The notes under the pieces: generated by a model | What the model saw: the letters and a program-made list of their open reading frames with translations, nothing else | Database searches by the model: none | What the model was told of the DNA's origin: nothing | Shown: positions 23,653 through 32,760 of the stretch, in pieces | How the letters are laid out: every line of letters starts with the position of its first letter | Position numbering within the stretch: position 1 is the first letter of the stretch | Translations under genes and position numbers: made by a program | From: Propionibacteriales bacterium | GTDB taxonomy: Bacteria; Actinomycetota; Actinomycetes; Propionibacteriales; Nocardioidaceae | Direction: 5' to 3' | Length of the DNA stretch: 64,000 bases | Assembly: GCA_026392415.1 (NCBI GenBank) | Contig: JAPLCC010000045.1 | Location: 1 to 64,000 of the forward strand

Positions 23653-24537
23653 TCAGTCGGTGTGGACGACGATCGGGAGCTGGGCGCGCTCGATGGCTCC
23701 GGTCAGTCCCGAGAACTCCACCTTGAACTCGATGTTCCAGGTCAGTGAGGAGTGCACGGCCTCGGTCGTGGGGTCGATCCCGGCCGGCAGGGGCAGGACG
23801 AACGGAAGTTCCACGCGCTGTTCCGCGACGAGCTGCACGTCCTTCGCGATGTCGATCATCGGTCGTGGCGTGAAGGACTCACTCGGCTGGGCCGGGGGTT
23901 GCTTGTCGAGCGGGTGCGAGAGGTGGAGCTTCTGGAACCAGGCCGCGACCAGAGCCGTGCGGGTGACCGGCTCGCGTGCCGTGAGGCCCAGGACTCCACG
24001 CACCTGGTCGCCCGGTCGGTAGCAGGTGCGCTCGGTGGTGACGTCGAAGGCGATGCTGTTCGCCGAGGCGCGCTCACCCTGGACCAGAGGCAGGTCGTGT
24101 CGGTCCGGGGTGGGTTCGGGTGCGGCGACCAGCACCTCCAGGGGTACGTCGACCGCCACGTCGCGTCCACGGCGGTCCACCCGAAGCCGGACCTGCCAGC
24201 GCACCGCCCGTTCCGAGGACCCCGGCGACCAGGAGGGCAGCCGGAACGTGACGAGACGAGTTTCTGCGGCGAGCACTCCGGCTGTGACGGGCAACGGCTC
24301 CTCGAGCACCTGGACCCAGGCCTCGCCGTCCTTGGCAGTACCCGGGTTCGAGCCGCCCGCAGCACCCGTCCAGACGTAGCGGAACTCGTTGACGTAGCCC
24401 AGTTCGACCCGGGCGCTCACCACTGCGTCGAGAGCCTCGGGCAACGTCACCGCGACGCTGACCATGTCGGTGGCCCGGTAGGGCCCGGGCGGTTCCAGCC
24501 GGAGGTCGGCCCGGGGTGCCCGCCGCAGCAGGCCCAT
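23653..24537 (-). CDS. arrestin-like beta-sandwich protein of unknown function
   Basis: I do not recognise a named family. The 294 residues look like two beta-sandwich halves: residues 1-145 (GPYRATDMVSVAVTLPEALDAVVSARVELGYV ... VRWQVRLRVDRRGRDVAVDVPLEVLV) and 165-294 (CYRPGDQVRGVLGLTA ... LPFVLPLPAGIDPTTEAVHSSLTWNIEFKVEF). That layout and the PAGIDPT-SLTW-IEFKVEF pattern recall arrestin/Spo0M-like folds. There is no signal peptide or membrane helix, so it is probably cytoplasmic. The ATG at 24537 overlaps the upstream stop (TGATG). It is the last gene of a four-gene envelope operon. Confidence 0.65.
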   Translation of the reverse strand: MGLLRRAPRADLRLEPPGPYRATDMVSVAVTLPEALDAVVSARVELGYVNEFRYVWTGAAGGSNPGTAKDGEAWVQVLEEPLPVTAGVLAAETRLVTFRLPSWSPGSSERAVRWQVRLRVDRRGRDVAVDVPLEVLVAAPEPTPDRHDLPLVQGERASANSIAFDVTTERTCYRPGDQVRGVLGLTAREPVTRTALVAAWFQKLHLSHPLDKQPPAQPSESFTPRPMIDIAKDVQLVAEQRVELPFVLPLPAGIDPTTEAVHSSLTWNIEFKVEFSGLTGAIERAQLPIVVHTD

Positions 24538-24875
24538 CAGCGTCGGCCGGAGAAAGCGGCCCGGACCGGCCAGAAGAGCACCCACAGGATGCCCTCGAGC
24601 ACCTTGCCGATGACCCAGAGCGGCCAGTAGAGCAGCACGCAGAAGAGCCATGCCGGATAGACGAGGACCAGGCAGAACTGGAGGAACTGCTTGATCCCCA
24701 CCGGGTAGCCGTCAGCCTGGGACAGGAGAAACCGTGGGTTGAGGGCCGCGATGGCGCGCGCGGTCCAGGTGGGTGCGGTCTCGACTGCCTGCTGCGCTTC
24801 GCTGACCTCGCGCGGTCGCTCGCCGGCCGTGCGTCCGCGCTCGGGTCGAGGCGGCTCCGGCGCTACTGGATGCAC
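24537..24875 (-). CDS. small membrane protein
   Basis: Predicted 112 residues from a GTG at 24875 that lies within the end of the upstream gene (13-base overlap), with GGAAGG eight bases ahead. The N-terminal 40 residues are charged and Pro-rich. A hydrophobic hairpin follows (QFLQFCLVLVYPAWLFCVLLYWPLWVIGKVLEGILWVLFWP), consistent with two membrane helices. Function unknown. Codon use and coupling to both neighbours support it being a gene. The start could also be further in. Confidence 0.65.
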   Translation of the reverse strand: MHPVAPEPPRPERGRTAGERPREVSEAQQAVETAPTWTARAIAALNPRFLLSQADGYPVGIKQFLQFCLVLVYPAWLFCVLLYWPLWVIGKVLEGILWVLFWPVRAAFSGRR

Positions 24876-26221
24876 GAGGTCGCGCCTTCCATCACGCCTT
24901 GGCGAAAGGCCTTCACCCGGTCGTAGCCGGCTCCTTGCCGGTCGGCGTCGCCGTCGCCGCGGAAGACGAGCAGCGCCTTGATGCCTTCGTCGAGATCTCC
25001 CGGCGAGATGCTGTAGGTGCTCGTGGCGGCGCGGTTGTGCAGGATCACGCTCGCTGTGTAGCCGCCGGCGAAACAGTCGGTGACGCGGGTCGACTCCTTC
25101 TCGTCCAGCTCGACTCCCGCCCGGGACACCGCAGCCAAGCCCCACTGGGTCGCGAGCAGCGTCGCGACGGCGTAGTCGCCGCCCTGCTCGTAGATGCGGG
25201 GCATCGCGGTGACGTTGTCGAAGGCGACGAAGTCGTCGTCGATGCAGTAGAACAGCACGTAGGCGGAGGTGTCGATGCCGCCGCAGGGCGGAGCTTTCGC
25301 CGGGTCGAAGGGCTCGAAGCCGGAGAGCGGCTTCCAGGCCTGGCCGTCGGCCAGCTCGGGGTAGAGCTGCGACCAGAAGTCCTCGAGGTCATAGGGCACA
25401 CCGTTGATGATCTGGTCGTACGGCGCATCGCCGCCCCGTGCCTCGTCCTCCACGTCGTTGAAGGGCAGTTCGAGCACGACCGGCGTGCCGTCGGCGTACC
25501 CCTTGCACTTCGAGGCGCCCAGGTCGAAGCCGTCCTGGAAGGCGCTCACGCGGTCGAAGCCGCTGCCGTGGGCTGAGGGGTCCATGCTGTTGGTGCCCGG
25601 GGTGTCGCGCAGGTCGAGGATGCCGGCGAGCGCGTTGTCGAGGTCCGCGGCCGACACGTCGAACGCGCCGGACTCCTGGGCGTGCTGGGCCCACGCTCCG
25701 GCGAAGCAGTCGGCCTGGAGCTCGGAGGAGACGGTCAGCTCGGTCTCGTCGAAGAAGCCTGAGCGCTGTTGCATGGCGTGCCCCCACTCGTGGGCGAGCA
25801 CGACCGGGATGACGAAGTCGCCGTACTTGGCCTGCAGGTCGGGGAGCAGTCCGGCAGCGTCCCACGCGACCGAGTCGTCGAGCTTGCAGTAGAACGCGTT
25901 GCCCTGGACGTCGGAGTAGGCGTCTGCGCACTCGGGGCCCTCGGTGGACTCCGGCGTGAGTGCGTACAGGCCACCGTCGACCTCGGCGTAGTCGTCGCCG
26001 TACAGCGCGGGGTATTCGTCCTTCCAGAACTCCTGCAGGTCGGCGATGCCCCGGATCGCCAACGCGTTGACCGGCGCCGAGGCGTCGCCGCTGATCTCGA
26101 CGTCCGGCGCGGCAGGGGTCGACGTGTCGGACGACTTCTTGTCATCGTCCGGGGAGGAGCTGTCACCACAGCCGGCGAGCACCAGTGCCGTGGTGACGAG
26201 GACGGCGAGGCCGGTCCTCAT
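24863..26221 (-). CDS. lipoprotein with duplicated zinc-metallopeptidase-like domain
   Basis: A 452-residue predicted lipoprotein: signal peptide with lipobox LAGC (Cys18), then a Ser/Asp-rich linker. Residues 55-240 carry a zincin motif HEWGH (His144, Glu145, His148) and a downstream SELQADCFAGAW with the probable third ligand Glu167. This is the pattern of neutral zinc metallopeptidases of the YpfJ type. Residues 265-452 repeat the same domain (QLYPELADG ... FYCIDDDFVAFD ... DCFAGGYTASV), but the HEWGH position reads TQWGL, so the second domain cannot bind zinc. It is anchored at the outer face of the membrane. The start overlaps the lpqN-like stop by ATGA. Confidence 0.8.
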   Translation of the reverse strand: MRTGLAVLVTTALVLAGCGDSSSPDDDKKSSDTSTPAAPDVEISGDASAPVNALAIRGIADLQEFWKDEYPALYGDDYAEVDGGLYALTPESTEGPECADAYSDVQGNAFYCKLDDSVAWDAAGLLPDLQAKYGDFVIPVVLAHEWGHAMQQRSGFFDETELTVSSELQADCFAGAWAQHAQESGAFDVSAADLDNALAGILDLRDTPGTNSMDPSAHGSGFDRVSAFQDGFDLGASKCKGYADGTPVVLELPFNDVEDEARGGDAPYDQIINGVPYDLEDFWSQLYPELADGQAWKPLSGFEPFDPAKAPPCGGIDTSAYVLFYCIDDDFVAFDNVTAMPRIYEQGGDYAVATLLATQWGLAAVSRAGVELDEKESTRVTDCFAGGYTASVILHNRAATSTYSISPGDLDEGIKALLVFRGDGDADRQGAGYDRVKAFRQGVMEGATSCIQ

Positions 26222-26910
26222 GGCGTGATGGTCGTCTGGGCGTCGATCGTCTCGAGTGCGGCGATGAGCGCGTCCACCTCGTCGCTGAGGGCGTAGGCGT
26301 TCAGCTGCAGCACGTAGAGCGCGTCGTCGCCGGGGATCACCACGGTCTTCTGCGCAATCAGCAGCTCCTGTCCGCCGTCGGTGTAGGTGCCCCCGATCTG
26401 GACCGCGTCGAAGCCGCCGAGGGTGCTGCTGTCCCCACCCATGTTGGTCGGCGTGAAGCCGTCGATCGCTTCGAGCTCGCCGGGTGCGTACTCGAGGATC
26501 TTGGCCGGGTCGGCGTCCCCGTCGAGGCGCGCGAGGATCCCCAGGATCCGCGGCGGGTTGGACGGATCGGCCGCAGCGTCGAGCACGATGGCGCCGTACG
26601 ACGCGAGGTCGGCGTAGTCCTCGGTCGAGCTCCAGCCGTCAGGCACAGGCAGGTCCACCGTCAGCTCGTCGGTGTCGCGGGTCAGCTGCGTCTGCTCGAT
26701 CCCTTCCTGTGCCAGGTACTCGGGAATCGTGGTCGGAGCGGCCTCCGTGGGCTCGCTGCTGCTGTCGCTGGAGGGCGAGGTGCTGGTCGGCGAGGCGCTG
26801 GGCGTCTCCTTCGACTTGTCCGAGTCCGGCTCGTCGGAGCCGCAGGCGACCAGTCCGAACGCGAGGAGCAGGGCTGCGGGCGCGGCGGCGAAACGGGAGA
26901 GGTGCTTCAC
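26218..26910 (-). CDS. LpqN-family lipoprotein
   Basis: A 230-residue exported lipoprotein: GTG start at 26910 with AGGAG upstream, signal peptide ending in lipobox VACG (Cys23), then a Ser/Thr/Pro-rich linker of about 45 residues. The folded part starts with TIPEYLAQEGIEQTQL and TVDLPVPDGW, which matches the LpqN/LpqT family of mycobacterial lipoproteins. Those proteins are found at the cell envelope; their function is poorly known. It is the first gene of the envelope operon, divergent from the SARP regulator with 169 bases between them. Confidence 0.8.
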   Translation of the reverse strand: MKHLSRFAAAPAALLLAFGLVACGSDEPDSDKSKETPSASPTSTSPSSDSSSEPTEAAPTTIPEYLAQEGIEQTQLTRDTDELTVDLPVPDGWSSTEDYADLASYGAIVLDAAADPSNPPRILGILARLDGDADPAKILEYAPGELEAIDGFTPTNMGGDSSTLGGFDAVQIGGTYTDGGQELLIAQKTVVIPGDDALYVLQLNAYALSDEVDALIAALETIDAQTTITP

Positions 26911-26989
26911 GATGGCTCCTGGGAGATGGGGGGCGGAGCGCAGCACCCCCACGGCGCTGCGACGTCGGGAGAAAGGTAAACGGGCACGG

Positions 26990-27039
26990 TTGGAATCTGA
27001 TTGGAACCGCCATCACAGCCGCTTTCGCGCCGGTATCGT
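26990..27039 (+). promoter_or_regulatory. direct repeat and -10 box upstream of the SARP gene
   Basis: TTGGAATC (26990-26997) and TTGGAACC (27001-27008) are repeated with exactly 11-bp periodicity, the spacing typical of SARP operators. TATCGT at 27034-27039 could be the -10 box of the regulator gene. The site could also serve the divergent lipoprotein operon. Confidence 0.45.
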
Positions 27040-27079
27040 CGCGATCTGGGGAGACCGGACGCGGCATGGATCGGGTGAG

Positions 27080-30000
27080 ATGGTCGAGTACTGCTTGTCG
27101 GGCGCCGTCACGGCCCATGTCGACGGCACTCCGGTCGCCCTCGGCGGACCCAAACAGCGGTGTGTGCTCGCGGTCCTGATCGCCAGCCGGGGCTCGGTCG
27201 TCAGCGTCGACCGGATCATCGATGCGGTCTGGTCGGAGAACGCCCCGCCCAAGGCGCTGACCTCGGTCCGCTCCTACGTCGCCAACCTGCGCCGCATCCT
27301 CGACACCGATCCCGCCGCCGACGCCCGGCTGGTCTCGCGGCCGCGTGGCTATCAGCTGAACCTGCTCGCTGACGACGCGGTCGACCTGTTCGGTTTCGAG
27401 GACCTCGTCTCCTCGGGCCGTTCAGCCCTGGTGGGGGGTGACGCGCGTGCCGCCCACGAGCTCCTGGAGCGCGCCCTGGGACTGTGGCGGGGTGACCCGT
27501 TCGGTGAGTTCGCCGAGAAGGAGTTCGCCGCACCGGAGGCCGTCCGCTTCGCGGCTCTGCGAACGGCGGCGGTCGAAGCGTACTTCGACGCCGCGCTGCA
27601 GCTCGGCGGCGCCGACGAGCTGGTCCCCGAGATCGAGGCCGCGGTGGCCGAGCACCCCCTGCAGGAACGCCTGTGGGGTCACCTGATGCTGGCGCTGCAC
27701 CGCGCCGGCCGGACGGCTGACGCGATCCGGGCGTTCGACCGCGCCGCTGCCGCGCTCGACCTCGAGATCGGGACGAGTCCCGGCGAGGGCCTTCAGTCCC
27801 TGCTCCAGCAGGTCCGCGAACCGGTGCCGGAGTCGGACCGGGGTGCCGTCAACGGCGACGCGGCGAGCCACCGTACGCCGGCGGCAGCGACGCCGTTCGT
27901 CGGTCGCGACGCCGAGCTGGATGCGATCGAGCTCGCGGTCGGACTGACCGCGGCGGGCGCCGGCGGACTGATGCTCGTGACGGGGGAGAGCGGCATCGGC
28001 AAGACCGCGTTGGCCCAGGTGGCTGCCGATCGGGCGCGATCCGCGGGCCTGGCAGTCGGTTGGGCGAGCCACCCGGGCGGGGTCCGGCTGCCTCTGATGT
28101 GGACCTGGATCCAGGTGTTGCGACAGCTCGGGGCCGAGGCCGGCGACGTCGCCCGCAAGGCTGTGCTGACCGAGGTGCCCGGTGTCGTGGATGCGCTGGT
28201 GCCGGAATGGAACGTCGACGGTGATCCGTCCGGCACGCACGCCGCCGCGACCGGCTTCGCCCTGGTCGAGGGCATTGCCACCGCCCTGCGGGTGCTCGCC
28301 GCGGACCGACCCCAGCTCGTGGTCATCGACGACCTGCAGTACGCCGACCAGGAGTCGATGGACGCCCTGATGCTGGTGGCGGCGCAGTTCCCGCGGCTCC
28401 CGGTCCAGATCATCGGGACCTGGACGTGGTTCGGAGCCGACAGACCGATGAACCGGACGGCATTCGACCGCCTCGTCCGCCAGTGCGAGCGCGGCGTCGT
28501 CCACCTCGAGGGCCTCGACCGGGTGCCTGCCTCGCAGATCGTGGAGGCCTTGGCCGGTGAGCCGGTCCCGGCCTCGGTTTCTGAAGCGGTGTGGCGCCGG
28601 GCCGGCGGCAACCCCTTCTACGTGAAGGAGATCGCCCGGAGCCTGTCCGGCGCCGACGACCCGAGCGAGTCCGGCACGGGAACCGCGGTGCCGAGCAGCG
28701 TCGTGGGTGTCGTCGGGCGGCGTCTCGACGAGCTGGACCCGGCTTGCCAGCGACTGCTCACCGCTGCGTCGGTGATCGGTCCGGAGTTCGCGGTGGCCGA
28801 CCTGGCCGATGTCGTCGACCTGTCGATCTCCACCGTGCGGCCCCAGCTGTTGCCGGCCTGGCAGGCGGGCCTGCTCGACGAGCTCCCGCGGCGCCCCGGC
28901 TCCTACCGCTTCAGCCACGGGCTGCTCCGCGACGCTCTGTCGGCGCAGCTCACCGGCGCCGACCGGGCCCGCGTGCATGCCGCGATCGCGACCGCGTGGG
29001 CTGCCCGCATCGCGACGACGGCCTACGAGCACGCCATCTCGGCGGCCGACCATGCCTGGCGTGCCGGCGACGACCTGGCCCCGGAGGTGGCCGTCGCGAT
29101 CGTAGAGGCCGTCATCCAGCGGGCGATGGACCGCTCGGCGTACGTCGACATCGTCGCCCTCACCGAACAGGCGCTCCAGATCTGCCAGCGGCTCCCCGTC
29201 GAGCCCGTCCACCTGGAGCGCCAGGTCACGCTGTGGCTCCACCTCGCCGGCGCGCAGACGATCGTCGGGGGCATGGCCGACGAGTCAGCCGCCGCAGCGG
29301 TGCGGAGGGCGTTCGAGATCGGGCAGTCCGTGAAGGGGCGCAACTTCTACAGCGCGATCGCCATGCAGTGCCAGGTGCTGTGCGCCCACGGGCGGCTCGA
29401 CGAGGCGGCCGTGATCTCCCGTGGGTTGCGGGAGGAGTACGAGAAGAGCGGTGACCCGGACATCGGGCTGGTCAGCGACTTCGTGCGGATCATGAGCCAC
29501 TCCCTGGTCGGTGACCTCGACGAGCTGATGGCCACGGGCGAGCACCTGCTCGTGACCTTCCCGCCGTCCGGGGCGCTGGCCGATCCGGCCCGCTTCTTCC
29601 ACCCCCGGGTGCTGTGCTGGATGGCGATCGGTGAGGCGTGCCGAGGCAACGTGGAGGCGATGGAGGACTACAACCGTCGCGCCCTCGAGCTGTCCCGGGC
29701 CCAGGGCAGCCTCTTCGACATCCTCGTCGCGAGGATCTCCGTCGTGGAGTGCGCGGCGATCCTCGGCAGGACCGAGGGCACCGCCGAGCTGGCAGACGGG
29801 GTCGACCGCGACCTCGTGGCGGCGGGAGCCGAGCAGTGGGCGATGGTCGCGCGGATCGTGGCCCTCTGGGCGCGGGCGCACGACGCCGGACCGGAGGGTG
29901 CGGGCGACGTGGCGGACGCCCTGCATGCCCTGGCCGACTACACGTTCGACGGCACCAGCGCGATGACGCCGTTCCTGCTCTGCCTGATCGCCGACATCGC

Positions 30001-30115
30001 GACCTGTCACGGTCGGACCGACGACGCCCGCGAGCTGGTGGACCGTGCAGGCCAGGTGGCGGACGCCACGGGCGAGCACGCCTGGGACCGGTTCATCGAG
30101 GACCGACGGGCATGA
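27080..30115 (+). CDS. SARP-type transcriptional regulator with AAA and TPR domains
   Basis: A 1011-residue regulator of the large AfsR/BTAD type. Residues 1-95: OmpR-like winged helix (ALTSVRSYVANLRRIL, RLVSRPRGYQL). Residues 100-245: bacterial transcriptional activation domain ending in the usual A-FDRAAAALDLEIGTSPG. Residues 270-560: STAND/AAA ATPase with Walker A GESGIGKT (302-309) and Walker B VVIDD (about 414-418). The remainder is helical TPR-like repeats. Such proteins control secondary metabolism or stress regulons on sensing a ligand. The ATG at 27080 places the DNA-binding domain at the very N-terminus; the in-frame extension upstream runs through the promoter region. It is convergent with the symporter operon, with four bases between stops. 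Confidence 0.88.
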   Translation: MVEYCLSGAVTAHVDGTPVALGGPKQRCVLAVLIASRGSVVSVDRIIDAVWSENAPPKALTSVRSYVANLRRILDTDPAADARLVSRPRGYQLNLLADDAVDLFGFEDLVSSGRSALVGGDARAAHELLERALGLWRGDPFGEFAEKEFAAPEAVRFAALRTAAVEAYFDAALQLGGADELVPEIEAAVAEHPLQERLWGHLMLALHRAGRTADAIRAFDRAAAALDLEIGTSPGEGLQSLLQQVREPVPESDRGAVNGDAASHRTPAAATPFVGRDAELDAIELAVGLTAAGAGGLMLVTGESGIGKTALAQVAADRARSAGLAVGWASHPGGVRLPLMWTWIQVLRQLGAEAGDVARKAVLTEVPGVVDALVPEWNVDGDPSGTHAAATGFALVEGIATALRVLAADRPQLVVIDDLQYADQESMDALMLVAAQFPRLPVQIIGTWTWFGADRPMNRTAFDRLVRQCERGVVHLEGLDRVPASQIVEALAGEPVPASVSEAVWRRAGGNPFYVKEIARSLSGADDPSESGTGTAVPSSVVGVVGRRLDELDPACQRLLTAASVIGPEFAVADLADVVDLSISTVRPQLLPAWQAGLLDELPRRPGSYRFSHGLLRDALSAQLTGADRARVHAAIATAWAARIATTAYEHAISAADHAWRAGDDLAPEVAVAIVEAVIQRAMDRSAYVDIVALTEQALQICQRLPVEPVHLERQVTLWLHLAGAQTIVGGMADESAAAAVRRAFEIGQSVKGRNFYSAIAMQCQVLCAHGRLDEAAVISRGLREEYEKSGDPDIGLVSDFVRIMSHSLVGDLDELMATGEHLLVTFPPSGALADPARFFHPRVLCWMAIGEACRGNVEAMEDYNRRALELSRAQGSLFDILVARISVVECAAILGRTEGTAELADGVDRDLVAAGAEQWAMVARIVALWARAHDAGPEGAGDVADALHALADYTFDGTSAMTPFLLCLIADIATCHGRTDDARELVDRAGQVADATGEHAWDRFIEDRRA

Positions 30116-30119
30116 CTGC

Positions 30120-31643
30120 TCAGGTGCTCGGCCGGCCCGCATCCATGGTCTCGGGTGTGTGGAGACGGACGAGGAAGCGCCGGGCGTGCGCGGGGGCCCG
30201 GCCGGCGGTCAGCAGCGAGACAGCCACCATCGTCACGACCGCGAGCGGGACGCTCCAGGCGGCCGGCTGGCCGAGCAGGGCGCCGGCCCAACCGCCGGGG
30301 GCGTAGCCAGCGAGGGTGACCACGGCTGCGCCACCCGCGCCGACACCGCCGGCCGCGAGTCCGGCGAGCGCGCCCACATCGGTCAGTCCTCGCCACCAGA
30401 TGCCGAGCACGAGCAGCGGGCAGAACGTCGAGGCCGCGACCGCGAAGGCGAGCCCGACGGACTGCGCGACGCCGACGTTGCGGACCATCAGGGCCACCAC
30501 GAGCGGGATCACCACGGCCACCACTGCGGCGAGCCGGAACGCGGTGACGCCGCCGCGGTCACCGACCATGCGCGTGGTGACGTCCTGGGTCAGCACGCCC
30601 GCGACCGCGATCGCCAGTCCCGACGAGGTCGACAGGAACGCGGCGAAGGCACCAGCAGTCACCAGTCCGGTCAGCACGTCGCCGCCGACGCCCTCGAGCA
30701 TGACGCGGGGCAGCTCGAGCACCAGCACGTCGGATCGACCGGACTCGACGATCCGGTCGCCATAGATGCGGCCGAGGGCGGCGTACACGGGCGGCAGCAG
30801 GTAGAAGAGGCCGAGGAAGCCCAGCACCACCACAGTCGTACGGCGCGCTGCGCGGCCGTCGGGGTTGGTGTAGAAGCGGACCACCACGTGGGGCAGTCCC
30901 ATCGTGCCGAGGAACAGGGCGATGATCAGCGAGTACGTCGCGTACAGACCGAGTCCGCCGTCGCCCGCGTGGCCGGCGACCGGCACCGACCAGTCGCCGC
31001 CACCGAGACCGGTGGACGGGCGGCCGTCGCCCCACCAGACCGCGAGCAGGACGGCTGCAGGGATGAGCAGCGCGGTGAGCTTCAACCAGTACTGGAAGGC
31101 CTGGACGAAGGTGATCGAACGCATCCCGCCCGACGTCACGTTGGCGAGGACGACAGCGCCGACGACCACGGGACCGACCCAGGCCGGGGCCCCGATCGCA
31201 GCCCGCAGGGTGATCCCGGCTCCCTCGAACTGCGGGAGCAGGTACAGCCAGCCGACGCCCACGACCAGGAGGGAACAGGCCGCGCGCACGGTGCGCGAGC
31301 CGAGCCTGGCCTCGGCGAAGTCGGGCAGCGTGTAGGCGCCCGATCGTCGCAGTGGTGCCGCGACCAGGACCAGCAGGACGAGGTAGCCGGCGGTCCAGCC
31401 GACGGGGTACCAGAGCATGTCGGCGCCGCCGATGAGCAGCAGTCCGGCGATGCCGAGGAACGATGCGGCCGAGAGGTACTCGCCGCCGATGGCCGATGCG
31501 TTCAGGCGCGGCCGGACCGTGCGCGAGGCGACGAAGAAGTCGCTGGTGGTGCGGGAGAACCGCAGTCCCCACGTGCCGATGGCCAGGGTCACCAGCGAGA
31601 CGAGGACGACGGCGACGAGTCCGGGTACGGCGGCGGCGTCCAT
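30120..31643 (-). CDS. second sodium:solute symporter, ActP/MctC-like
   Basis: A 507-residue SSS-family permease with about 13 helices; TSDFFVASRTVRPRLNASAIGGEYLSAASFLGI and MGLPHVVVRFYTNPDGRAARR parallel the permease at 1441. Substrate is probably a short-chain monocarboxylate. The ATG at 31643 lies two bases after the stop of the small membrane gene. The LytS/LytTR pair directly upstream suggests induction by an external carboxylate, comparable to the pyruvate-responsive YpdAB and BtsSR systems of enterobacteria. Confidence 0.88.
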   Translation of the reverse strand: MDAAAVPGLVAVVLVSLVTLAIGTWGLRFSRTTSDFFVASRTVRPRLNASAIGGEYLSAASFLGIAGLLLIGGADMLWYPVGWTAGYLVLLVLVAAPLRRSGAYTLPDFAEARLGSRTVRAACSLLVVGVGWLYLLPQFEGAGITLRAAIGAPAWVGPVVVGAVVLANVTSGGMRSITFVQAFQYWLKLTALLIPAAVLLAVWWGDGRPSTGLGGGDWSVPVAGHAGDGGLGLYATYSLIIALFLGTMGLPHVVVRFYTNPDGRAARRTTVVVLGFLGLFYLLPPVYAALGRIYGDRIVESGRSDVLVLELPRVMLEGVGGDVLTGLVTAGAFAAFLSTSSGLAIAVAGVLTQDVTTRMVGDRGGVTAFRLAAVVAVVIPLVVALMVRNVGVAQSVGLAFAVAASTFCPLLVLGIWWRGLTDVGALAGLAAGGVGAGGAAVVTLAGYAPGGWAGALLGQPAAWSVPLAVVTMVAVSLLTAGRAPAHARRFLVRLHTPETMDAGRPST

Positions 31644-31645
31644 CC

Positions 31646-32020
31646 TCAGTCCTCGTCCGCGTGTCCGCCGACGAGGTCGGCGAACACCCGCTCGTTGCGT
31701 TCGGCGCGGCGGACGTAGCGCCAGCCGAGGAACAGCAGGAACGGGTAGACGAGCACCCCGAGGGCCAGCCACGGCAGGGGAAGCCCGAGCAGGCGCCGGT
31801 CCGCGAGCCCGGGTGCGAGGTGGAACAGCAAGGGCACCAGGCCGAGAGTGAGGACGAGTACGCCGATCACCCGGAGCGCGAGTCGCAGCTGCTCGGTCAG
31901 CAGCGAGCGCAGGTAGAGGTCGCCCAGCGCGGTCTGCTCGGTGACGTCGCCGAGCCGGTTCGCCGTACGACTGGTGGCCATGTGTCGCGGCGGACCAGTG
32001 ACCCGCACCCGCTCGGTCAC
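31646..32020 (-). CDS. small membrane protein, symporter partner
   Basis: A 124-residue protein with two strongly hydrophobic segments (about residues 45-66 and 78-98), a basic N-terminus and the charged end RYVRRAERNERVFADLVGG. Its size, topology and place before a symporter parallel the DUF485 protein at 3081, but the sequence is different. The GTG at 32020 lies two bases from the regulator's stop; an internal ATG at codon 14 is an alternative start. A helper role for the symporter is inferred. Confidence 0.7.
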   Translation of the reverse strand: MTERVRVTGPPRHMATSRTANRLGDVTEQTALGDLYLRSLLTEQLRLALRVIGVLVLTLGLVPLLFHLAPGLADRRLLGLPLPWLALGVLVYPFLLFLGWRYVRRAERNERVFADLVGGHADED

Positions 32021-32022
32021 GC

Positions 32023-32760
32023 TCAGTCGCCTGCCCGGGCTCGCCGGACCAGTACGTCGCGCAGGGCCCGGGTGTGCCGGCGACTGACGGGCAGCTCGAT
32101 CTCGCCGACCATCACCGACGTCCGGCCGCTCTCCGAACGGACCTCTGTCACATGGGTCAGCGCGACGAGCATCGACCGGTGGATGCGGTGGAAACCGGCC
32201 TCGGCCCAGTCGTCGGCGAGCGTTGTCAGCGGCACCCGGACGAGGTACGCCTCTCCGGTCCGGGTGTGCAGGCGGGCGTAGTCGCCCTGCGCCTCGACAT
32301 GGGTGATCTCTCGTCGATCGATGAAACGGGTGACGCCGCCGCGTTCGACCGTGACCTGGGTGTCAGCCACCGGAGCCGGTCCAGCGCTGTCGGCCAGGAC
32401 GCGTCGTACGGCCTCGGCCAGGCGTTCGGGGCGCACCGGCTTGAGGACGTAGTCGACCGCGCGCAGGTCGAAGGCGTCGACCGCGTGCTGCTCGTGAGCG
32501 GTCACGAAGACGATCTGCGGCGGCCGCTTGAACTGGCGCAGCACCTCGGCGAGCTCCAGTCCGCTGAGTCCGGGCATCTGGATGTCGAGGAAGACACAGT
32601 CGACCTCGCGCTCGCGCAGGGTCCGCAGGCCCTCGGTCGCGGACTGGCAGGCGAGCACCTCGCCGATGCGGGGGTCGGCCTCGAGCAGGTAGGTCAGCTC
32701 GTCGAGGGCGGGCCGCTCGTCGTCAACGACCAGCACGCGCAGGCCACCCATCGGGGTCAT
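32023..32760 (-). CDS. LytTR-family response regulator
   Basis: A 245-residue cytoplasmic regulator. The receiver domain (residues 7-125) has the acidic pair DDE at 13-15, phospho-acceptor Asp59 in VFLDIQMPG and Lys107 in DYVLKP. A LytTR DNA-binding domain follows from about residue 137 (FIDRREITHVEAQGDYARLHT ... FHRIHRSMLVALTHV). It overlaps the kinase gene by ATGA and lies directly upstream of the symporter pair, its likely target. Confidence 0.93.
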   Translation of the reverse strand: MTPMGGLRVLVVDDERPALDELTYLLEADPRIGEVLACQSATEGLRTLREREVDCVFLDIQMPGLSGLELAEVLRQFKRPPQIVFVTAHEQHAVDAFDLRAVDYVLKPVRPERLAEAVRRVLADSAGPAPVADTQVTVERGGVTRFIDRREITHVEAQGDYARLHTRTGEAYLVRVPLTTLADDWAEAGFHRIHRSMLVALTHVTEVRSESGRTSVMVGEIELPVSRRHTRALRDVLVRRARAGD

